Below are positions 8,319 to 18,800 of a stretch of DNA of 25,089 bases, one piece after another. The notes under the pieces are model-generated. The model ran no database searches, was not told the origin of the DNA, and was given only the letters and a program-made list of their open reading frames with translations. The DNA lies in the IMG/VR virus record IMGVR_UViG_3300020159_002604, positions 1-25,089 of that record. The stretch is one strand, 5' to 3'. A program made the translations under genes and the position numbers. The stretch's first letter is position 1, and every line of letters starts with the position of its first letter. This stretch comes from a virus.

Positions 8319-9863
8319 TTAGAATTCCAGGATAATTTTAATGTCTTCTTTTTGCCTAATGTCTCTTGTTACCAGGGGTCTATTATCAATATAAATTATA
8401 TCTCCTGTCTTTTTATTTATCTCGGGATTTGCAAGACCTGAAGTAAAAGTTACACCTAAGTCTATAACTTTACCTCCAACACTATCTTTATTCGTTGGGG
8501 TAGGACTACCAAAATTAGTATTAATAGATCCTGCAAATGGACTGATAGGATTTGCCGAAGATTCAAAATTATAAACTGTAGAGTTATCATTTCGGTCAGT
8601 TTGATCTAAACTATTTCCAAAAAATAAAGATCTATCTTGAAAATATTTTAAGACCTTAGTTTCACTATCATATGAAGCCACATAACCTCTCGCAGTTCCA
8701 TTAGTCACAGTTTGAGTCATTTCTCCTCCAATAGATGGAGTTCCAGTAAAATCTGAAGTTAATTTAATTGCTCCTAAAGATGAATATTGATTTTCCGTAA
8801 AGATAACAGTATCAGATGAAAAAGTAGTTGGATTTTTTATAATTCCAACTTGAGCAAATTTAGTATCAGTTGGAAAATCTTTTGTTGAGTCATCAAATCT
8901 GGCATATACTAATACTTTATCTGTTCCTAACTCAGTATAAATGTCATAACCGTGTCCCTTTGACGGTGGAATGATTGGTATTAATTTTGCTGGATTTGGA
9001 AGACTTCCACCAGGACGAAGACTTCCCAAGTCAACGATTCCCCAAGTATATCCAAATCCACCTGCAACAACTTGAGTAGATACAATAGATCCACTACTAT
9101 TAACTGTTATAGAAACTCTACCACCAGATCCATCACCAAGAATATCAACGACACCAGAACTATATCCACTTCCTCCATTTTGAATATATACTTTTTTGAT
9201 TTGATTTGGATTTGTATCTCCAGAATCCCCATTTTCTCTTACACTTATAATCTGAGAATCTGTTGATGTTGCCCAATCATTGGGAACAACGACATATTCT
9301 GTTGAATCAAACTTTACAATATCACTTGGAGAGACTGAAAAGAGATATTTCCAAATATAACCATCTCCACTTATTCCAGCTGCAGATGGTTCTAAATCTG
9401 TAAATGTAGGTTCATCTTGAGATTTATTTCCTTTTAAATTTGTACCAGAAGAACCATTATCTATACAAATATAAACTCTAAAATCACTATTAATTACATA
9501 ATAATTCGAGTCATATAACCTACTTGAGTTTGAATTTGGTGTTGGATTCTGAATGCTGTAATCGTGTCTATACATCTCATAAGATGTATTTGAAGTCCAA
9601 GTAACCTTTCTTATGAGTCTTCTAATATTACTAGATGTAATTTTTTTACCAAATAAAGATGTATCTCTATAGTGACTTAAATATTCTAAATTATCAGTTG
9701 GATTTGGAATATCATCATCCCAATTAGTAGTTCTTCCAAATCCAACTTGTGCAGGATTATCTAAACCCAAAAAAACATAATAAGAATTACTACTATCTAC
9801 AACAGAGTCTATAAAATTGCTCGCATTTAATATTCTAAATTGATCTGTTACGATTGCTGCCAT
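8319..9863 (-). CDS. 8: Baseplate wedge protein gp8 (T4-like), enlarged
   Basis: In T4, gp8 is a structural subunit of the baseplate wedge. This 514-aa protein keeps T4 gp8 landmarks in order: GDGYIWKYLF (166-175), EYVVVP (189-194), and a C-terminus with GDIIYIDNRPLV (487-498) followed by a charged segment ending IKIILEF. T4 gp8 reads GDGYVWEYLF, EYIVVP and GEMIYMENRP at matching places. T4 gp8 is about 334 aa, so some 180 extra residues lie mainly between the two halves. They include a GGSGY/GGFGY beta repeat (about 225-268) of the type found in the neighbouring giant proteins. The gene has its own late promoter, and the ATG at 9861-9863 follows an A/T leader with no clear Shine-Dalgarno. 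It lies between the gp7-like and DUF4815-type genes, as expected from T4 order. Confidence 0.92.
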   Translation of the reverse strand: MAAIVTDQFRILNASNFIDSVVDSSNSYYVFLGLDNPAQVGFGRTTNWDDDIPNPTDNLEYLSHYRDTSLFGKKITSSNIRRLIRKVTWTSNTSYEMYRHDYSIQNPTPNSNSSRLYDSNYYVINSDFRVYICIDNGSSGTNLKGNKSQDEPTFTDLEPSAAGISGDGYIWKYLFSVSPSDIVKFDSTEYVVVPNDWATSTDSQIISVRENGDSGDTNPNQIKKVYIQNGGSGYSSGVVDILGDGSGGRVSITVNSSGSIVSTQVVAGGFGYTWGIVDLGSLRPGGSLPNPAKLIPIIPPSKGHGYDIYTELGTDKVLVYARFDDSTKDFPTDTKFAQVGIIKNPTTFSSDTVIFTENQYSSLGAIKLTSDFTGTPSIGGEMTQTVTNGTARGYVASYDSETKVLKYFQDRSLFFGNSLDQTDRNDNSTVYNFESSANPISPFAGSINTNFGSPTPTNKDSVGGKVIDLGVTFTSGLANPEINKKTGDIIYIDNRPLVTRDIRQKEDIKIILEF

Positions 9864-9881
9864 ATTAATATTTTTTTTAAG

Positions 9882-9889
9882 TATTTATA
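9882..9889 (-). promoter_or_regulatory. T4-type late promoter TATAAATA before gp8
   Basis: Perfect late-promoter core, 18 bases before the gp8 ATG. Its central TAA (9885-9887) is the stop codon of the 3871-aa gene. Initiation about six bases downstream would leave a leader of roughly a dozen bases, all A/T and without a Shine-Dalgarno. Confidence 0.8.
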
Positions 9890-12800
9890 AGAGTTTTGGA
9901 AGTGCTCCTGTTTGTCTAATTCCAATTCCCCTTCTTTGAATCGTTGCAAAGGTTGTTAATCCAACATCTACAGTATTTCCGGTTACTCCTATTGAAATCG
10001 GAGAACCTGACCTACTAAATCCAGACATTCTACCCCAAGAATATTTACCAACAGGATTTGATGTATTTCCTATAGATACTAACCCAACAGTAGATGTCGT
10101 TGATAATATATTACAAGTAATAATTCCAACAGTATCACTAGAAGAGAACTGATGAACATAGTAAATATTATCTGCAAAGGTTGTTCCAATTCCAACTACT
10201 GCAGAATTTGATGTATCAATAGAAGTTACTCCTTTTCCAACTCTTGTATCAAAGATATAAATTGGATATCCAGTGGATAAACCAGCAAATCCAACAGGTC
10301 CTTCTAAAGTAAATCTAAGTGCCAATGAATTTCCACCACTACCTGTCGTGGTTCCAATTCCAGTAATAATTCCAGAGAATCCATTTACATTTGCCACGGT
10401 AATATTGGAAATTAATTCAACTGCTCCACTTGCAGTAGTAGAAATTCCATTAACAATCAAAGCACTAAAAGGTTCTGGATTATCATACTCAAAGAATTCT
10501 GCATTATCTACAAATATTTCATCATCTGTAGTTGAAAAATCTTTAATAATTTTTGCAGTTGGATAAATTAAAGACTCAATAGAATCTCTAGTTTTATAAA
10601 CATCTTCTCCGTTAATTTTCCTATCAACTTTTTGCTTAATCCAACTTAATGGTTTATTATTTTCAGAGTCAACACCTTGGTTTGAATATAAATTAGTTTC
10701 AAACTTATCAGAGAATGATAAATCAAATACTATTCTCTTGTCTTGTGTTATTGTTCCTGGAATTGAATTATTTTTAAGAACTTGTACAGTATCACCTCTT
10801 TTTAGAGTTTCATTAATTGAATCATTTACAATAACATCAACACCATCAGTTCCTTTATAGAAGAAAATTGCAACATTATCCTCTGGTCTTGGAGCAGTTG
10901 TAAATATGAAGCTAGTTCCACCATCAAATTGATATGCAACTCCAGGATCTTGAATTACTCCATTTATAACAATTAATAGTGCATTTGAAAGATTTACTTG
11001 AGAACCTTCTGAAGGTTCAAAACTCAATAATTCATTATTATAATATAGTGGGAATCTTGTTCTGACTCCATCCTGATAATTTTTTATAGAATCTATATAA
11101 TCAAACTCGCCAAACTGCCAAGCAGCAAAAGAATCTGAAAATGTATCAACCACAGTCAATTGGAACTCTGATAATGGAGATGCCAATCCTTTAGCAGTCA
11201 CCAATCCAACTGGTTTAAATACATCTCCTCTTCGGAACGAGTAACCCTGTCTTGAAATACTAAATTTAGAAACTTCAAAGTATGTTGATCCTATTCCAGT
11301 TGTAGAACTTGCTCCAACTTCGACATTAAGTAAAAGACCTATTCCAGTATTTGTTGTTGCTCCAACTCCTAATCTAGATACGCCGGTTACAGTAAGATTT
11401 TCATAAGATGGTTCTGATACAAATATTTTGGGATTTATATAACCAGTTCCGCCAGCACCAACAGTAAAGGAAAGTGTTCCTCCCGCTCCAACTGATGCAG
11501 TTATGATTGCAGTATCTCCAATGTGACCACTTTGATATACCGAAACTCCTATCGCAACAATACCATTATATCCAGAACCAATATTATCAGTAGTTCCCAG
11601 TCCAACCGATACTATACTACCTCCAGCACCAACTACGGCAGTTACTGCTGCTCCTACAAGAGGTGCATATCCAAGACCAATTGAAGAACCCAACGAAATG
11701 ATTATTCCTCCCCTAGGGGTTTGATTTTGATTTACATCAAACTCGGAAGTAATAATTGTTCCAGTGCCTGCGGATGTAATTCCAGAGAATACTACACTAG
11801 ATATTCCTGAAACAGTATTTTCAATAATACTAAAATTATTTTCTGGGTTATTGAGAGTTGTTGGAGTTTGGAAAACGCCATTTATGAATAAAATTCCATT
11901 TCCTCCACTGGTTCCCAACCCTACAGTGTTTGCTCCACCGACAGTTAATGTAAAAGTTCTACCAATACCTGTAAATTGACTTGAAATATCGTCATATAGT
12001 TGATTTGATGTATAATCATTTCTCAAGAAAACTCTTCCAGTAAAATCGGAAGTTTCAAAAGTCAAATTACTAGAGTCTCTAATTATTTGTGGATTTCCTC
12101 TCGGAGATTCGGCAAAGAAAATATTACTATCAACAATATTATAAGATCCTTTATAAATTCTCACTGAAGTAGAATCTGTATGAGTTGTTGCCGATGACCC
12201 AACAAATCCTCTGGTTACTTCAACTAAATTAATACCTCCACTATTTGTAATTGGTCCAATATTAGTGGTCCCCAATCCAACATTAATTATTCCCATATAT
12301 TCATCATCAATTTTTAGAATATCTTTTGGTATAATTGTAGATATTCCACTCAAGGCAAATATTGAAGAACCTGCACTTATTTGTCCACCATTATTAAGCA
12401 AAGTGTATGATATTGGAGTAAATAATAATGGATATTGAACTACATTGTCAATAGTAATTAATGCCTTTTCAAGTTTTTTATCCATTTCAAGTTGGTGTGC
12501 GTTACCACTACCTTCTGAAGTAAATGTAACTCCAATTCCTAATGCAGCATAATCCTTTCTTGTGGATAATTTAAATGTATTATCCGATAATTTGATAACA
12601 TAAACATCAGATGGAAGTATTGTAGTTACGACACCTACAGAATTCAGAGTTGAACCAATTCCAACGGCACTAGCACCAACTCCAATAAATGTTGATTTTG
12701 GTGTATAGATAAGTTCTTCTAAATTACTAAAGAAATGGTTTTGTATAGTAAATTCCCCTGTTGATGGATTTAAAATTGCTGCATCTGAAGGATTAAATGT

Positions 12801-15800
12801 TTTTGCAAAAATTGAATTTCCATCAGAAGTTAAATTAAAATCAGTTCTATTGATTCTATTCCCATTAATTGCATTATACAGTTTAAGATCAATGAATTCC
12901 TCTACGGTTCCGTAACTTAAAGTTGGAGCAGTATTTTGAGTATCTAAAGTTGTATATAAACATTGATTAAATGCTAAAATATTAACCTCTGAAGTTATTG
13001 TTGGTTCTGGATAAAATTTTAGTATAAAATTACTACCAGAATATTCTCCACCAAAAGTTCCAATTCCATTTGTGCTTCCAACAGAAGAAAGAACACGACT
13101 TTGGAAATATGGCGACTGTTGAACATAAATGTTAGTTTCATCCTGCACTAACATTATTTGATGAAGAGCACTTGTTGACCCAACACTTATTTCTACTAAA
13201 GATTTGACTGCATTAAAATTAGTTTTATTCAGTGATATTACAGTTGATGCTGAAGAAACTGTAGATGAATAAGTTGATTGATATATAGCACTCCTTTCAT
13301 TTCCTGGTATTTGTCCAGGAGATATAAACCTATATGCACCGGTGCCGACAGATGTTGTACCAAACCCAACAATCTTTGATCTAACATTTACTGGATTTGA
13401 AGAGTTGCTTATATAATTTAAAGATAAAACTCCAGAAGAAATGCTCGCACCAAATGACCCTATATTATTTCCAGAATAATAATTGCTTGAAAATTCAGAA
13501 TCAAAATAATATTCTGATATATAAGTGTCTGTACCATCGTGGTTCAAATATACCTCAACAAAATTCATTTGATTTGTTACTGAATCAATAATTTGAATAT
13601 TTGAATATAGTGAAGAAAACTTATTCGATTCTACAGATATAATTGAAGTTTGTATTCCAGTTGTCGCAGTTCTATTTGAACCAGTTAAATTGATAAATCC
13701 AACAGAAGTTGTTCCAATTCCTGGCAAAACAGAATTAAAATTGCTATTAATTAATTTAATATCATAATCAATATTGAATGGATCTTTTGGAACAAATCTT
13801 AAGTAATTACTATCATCTACATCATCCTCAATTAATAAAAACTCCCCTATAGGTTCTCCAGAAATATGCGTAAGTCCAACTCCAGTATTAACTAGTGTTG
13901 ATTTTTCGGCCAAAAATGAATTACTTCCATTATTCAGTAAAACTAATTCCGTTAATTGAATTTCTGTATTATCCAGACTGGAAACTCTGACCAATATATT
14001 ATCATAAGATACTCCAGTATTTAATTCTAGTAAATTAATAAATTCACTTGGATTTCCCTCAGCGTCAGAAAATTGGCGATTTATGTCATCTATTTTTAGA
14101 ACTACATTACTTCTACACTCAATATAATCAGTTAATTTTTTATTTTTTAATTTTAAAAACTTCGAAGAAGTTCCAACTAAATCAATATCTTTTACTAAAT
14201 CAAAATCATAAATTGTATCTACTCTATTCTCCTCTATTATGTCATAAAGTATACTTATATTATTATTGGAAGTTACAACATCAAAGTTTGCAGTTGATGT
14301 AATTCCAGTATCTGCAAAATTCTTCAATCCACTTGTATGAACTAAGCTATTAACTGGTGTTCTTAATTCTTGATATGTAATTGGACTCTTTATAGTATAG
14401 GAAAGATTTTGATAATAATCATTATCAGCAACAACTTGATTATCTTGATCCAATTTACCAATATCATTAGACCATCCAATATTTTTTTCAATTGAATAAT
14501 CAACCTTAAATCTACCAATACCAGATTCAATTTTATCTATTGTTGCTACATTTCCAGATTCTTTTCCTACAATAATTTCCCCAACAGATAACTCATAAGT
14601 TCCGGATACTTTAATAAATGAATTTTCATAAGAGGAAATTTCTAAGTCTCTCTCAGTATTATTTGAGATGAGTTTTTCTCCAATAATAAACTCAGATGAA
14701 ATTTGAGTAACATCAAGTATGGGATAGTCAGTACTTTTTATAATATTTCCAACAGAATCCTGAATTGTTTTTGCTATCCCAGTATTTGTGGTTAATCCGG
14801 AAATGTTAATTGTTACCGAATCAAGAGTTCCAACATTACTATAGTTATTAATCGTAAAGAATTGATATCCATAATCTTCAGAATTAAATCCAGTCCCTTC
14901 AGTGCTAAATTTTTGAATTCCTTCTACAAATACTTTATCTCCACTAGAAAATGGGAAGGTGGAAAATCCTAAAGTTGGTGTTGTTATAAAGCAAGTAAAA
15001 ATTCCACTTGAAGAAGATTCAACTTGTTGAATACTAATTCCATTAGTGTTATTAGTGGTGAATAATTGTACCGTTGTTTCAGGAAGACCCTTTGGTTGCT
15101 GTACAACACGCACAGAATCAATAGAATTTCCAGACAGATTTGCTTCTAGTATTCCACTATCAATTTGTTCACCGGTGCTTGAATCCACAATTATTACTGA
15201 TGGTACATCAGTATATCCTTTTCCACCATCAGTAACCGTAATAGTATTAATTTTATTTGAATTTTTAATTGTGATTAGTGGAGATATAAATGCAGTTGGT
15301 TGTAAAGTTTTATCCGAAGAATATTGAAATCCTTCATTAATGATTCTTACTTCTTTTGCATTACCTATGGATGTTGATTTTGGAGTGATATATGCATCTT
15401 TTCCATTGATGGAATTAGATCCTACAAATGTGGGAAGTTTTTTATATCCAGAACTACCAGAAATAATATTAATTTTATTAATAGAACCTTTTGCTGATAA
15501 TGATGTTGTGGTATATTGCAATTTATCACACTCATTTTGAGTATATGATAATTTTTCCGGTTTTTCGGATAAAGAAATGGTAAATGTTGTTGACCCTATA
15601 CCAGAAATTGTATAATTGGAATTGTATACACTATTCACAAACAATATTTCGGAATAATTGTTGACTTCTTTATCAGAAGTACTAATATATCCGGATTTTT
15701 CTAAATTGTAGTATAATTGAGTGGGCAGACTTTCACTATAATTGATAGTTAAAGAAGCATTAGTAGAAACTCCAATAGTTCCTATACCAGATAATGTAAA

Positions 15801-18800
15801 CAAATTGGACGATGGAGTTGAAATAAACTCATTATTATATTGATTATCATAATAAAGTTTAAATTTATACCCCACTAAAGAACTATCGGATAAGTTAAAT
15901 ACTAAATTATTATTTTTAAATGATTTAATTTGCGAATTTATTAATGAAATACTTTGACTCGATCCACCAGTATTGGATATATTTACAGTTGTTGGAGGAA
16001 CAGTTTTAGAATCTACATATGTTTCAGAAAGTTTTATTGTATTTTCATTAACTCTATAAACATAATAAAATCCAGTAGATAATCCAGATGCAACTACACT
16101 GGATGAATATAAGACCTTATCTCCAGTTTTTAAGTTATGTGAATTAATTGAAATAGTATTTGTTGTCGTATTAATTCCGGTTGAATTAAAACCAATTGGA
16201 TTAATTAAAACAGTACCAGTTATTGTATCTCTCTTAACATAAACTGACGTAGAAGTTCCAATCCCCACAGAAAGATTTGGTTCGATACTTAAACTAATAG
16301 CATCTCCACTAGAAAGTTCGTGGGAAGTTGATACTGAAACTGTAGATTTGACTTTTTCAACTTTTCCAACTATTTGAGAATATACACTTTCTAATGAATA
16401 CTTGTCGTTATCGCTACCATTAGTAGTAAAAAATACCTCAGAAGAATTGAGTGTGGTTTTTATTCCAATAGTATTAATATTCTTATCAGTTACATATACA
16501 TTTTGAGGTAAATTAAATTGGGTTCCTGTTGGTGAAGTGGAAACTGCAATATTTGAACCATTATTTGTAAATATTACTGGTTGATTATTTGTAAATGGAT
16601 GACTGTCAATATAAATTCCCTGCGTTGGAACAGTTCTAGTGGTATTAGAATCGCCAAATTCGAATGTTATATTAGTTGTAATTCCTGGTGTAGTGCCAAC
16701 TCCTACTGATTGGACCGGATTAAAAAATACTTTACTGTTTACATTAGATTCAAAGTAATCTGTTTTTTGTGAGATAGTAAATGAATCGGGAATAAAGTTT
16801 ATTTGAGTGGTTGCTGTATGAGATACTCCAGTAGATCCTCTTTCTACTTTAATTATGTTAAGATTTTTATATACTTCCAGTACCGATAATATTTCAGTAC
16901 CTATTTTAATGCTACTTCCTACAGATACTGTCGTTGGAAGTTGTGTGATATAAATTTCAGTTGTGAACCCTGATGTTGATGAGGGAATATTCTTAAGAAC
17001 ATTTGAATAATAGGAAGATACTCCAATCTTATATGAATTATTTAATTTGGATAGATTGGTTGAAAATCCTGAAATTACAACAAAATCATTATTGGAAAAA
17101 TTGTGATATGGTTTAATGGTAACCTTTACTTCTTCCCCATCATTATATGTAAAAATAGAATTCTCATAAGTTTCTACGGAAGTATCTATTTTTGTAATAT
17201 CTTTTCCTTCTATTGAAGAAACTCTTGCTACTAATCCACCACCAGAAGTATTGGCATCATCAAAATTTAAAACATCATTAACTTTATAATCAGATCCAGA
17301 ATTAATAATATTGAATCCATTTACAAATCCTTCGGATACTGATTCAACAATTGACTCTTGGTTCGTAATTTCATTAGTCTCTGTTATAAAATCATTTTTT
17401 GCATAATCATCAGACACTTTATATGGTAGAGTATTTCTAAGTAAATTTGAGTTATTAAAATCAAATGTTTGATTTAAAGTAGAGTTTTCGTCTATGGTAT
17501 TAGACCTATATTTGTTTCCTATAAAATAGGGAAATCTTGGGGTCAAAAAAGTGTCAAGAGTTGCAAAATATGCATATACTCCATTTGGAAATTCTGGCGT
17601 TCTTCCAAATCTCCCATTATTTTCATCCAAGTCTCCAGAATTTGTATACTCATAATCTTCAACAAAAAATCCTGATGGAAATGAAGGTCTATCAACAACA
17701 TTGGAAGGATTTAGTGCATATCCAGATTCTAACAATTTAGGAACAGAGTTTGAATCTTCTGAATCAAAATATCCATATGGTCCATATATTGGATTTCCAT
17801 CATATGCCCATCCGATTATATTAGATACTTGCAGACCATTATCGCCAAATGAATTTCTTAAATTTTCAAAATATCCACAAACAGAATACTGTAATTCGTT
17901 TTCAGATTCTATTAAAATCTCATCACCAAGCTTTAAGTTATTATTGACAGTTAGAGACCTAATATTAGCATTTAAAACTGCACTAGAACCTGCAGATTTT
18001 ACTTCAATTATTGTAGAATTGGTGGAGTATCCAATTCCTGGATTTATTATCTTAATATCTGTTATTTTTTGGTTAGTAATGACTGGTCTTAAATCTGCTC
18101 CGGATCCAACACCAGTTAAATCAGTTACGACTAAATCAGGAATTGAATAATAATCAACACCACCATATTGAATATTTACAGAATTAATTTGACCATTGGT
18201 GATAATTGGTTTTAATTTTGCCTCACTTCCGGTTTTTATTGTTATTAATGGTCTTCTTTCAAGATTTACAATTGTGGATCCATATCCAGCTCCACTTTCA
18301 TATAGATAAGCATCTATAATACTACCTTTAACAATTGGAGATGCTACAAGAGATTGAATCTGTTGAGTTGTAGTACCAAATCCAACAGGGGTATATTGTA
18401 TAGAAACGGAAATATCAGGATAACTAAAATATTGATATCCAGACCCAATAGAAGAAAATTTAATATAATTTTTTCTAGTGTAGTTTGATATGTCAGTTCC
18501 CCCAATTCCAGCATCACAAAGTCTGAAAGAATCATCATTATTTTTCAATACATAATATTGAGATAATGTTGAAATTCCAATTGTAGATGTTTCATATTGA
18601 TAAGTTACAAGTTCTCCGTCATTAAATCCGTGGTTTTTAAAATTAATTGTGTTGTTGAATGTAGATATTCCTGCTGAAGAGACAATTAATTCTCTATTTG
18701 TGTATCCACTACCACCATTTAATATTTTAATCTCTGATATGGTATTTTTAAATGATGCGGTAGAAAACTTATGAATTCCTGCAGTATTAGTTCCACTAAA

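Noticed and set aside
17701-18150. Plus-strand open frame of 149 codons, the longest on that strand.
   Set aside because: It is the reverse of the YHYH region, starts within coding DNA and reads Pro/Ser-rich text typical of the antisense of Gly/Ser-rich beta repeats.
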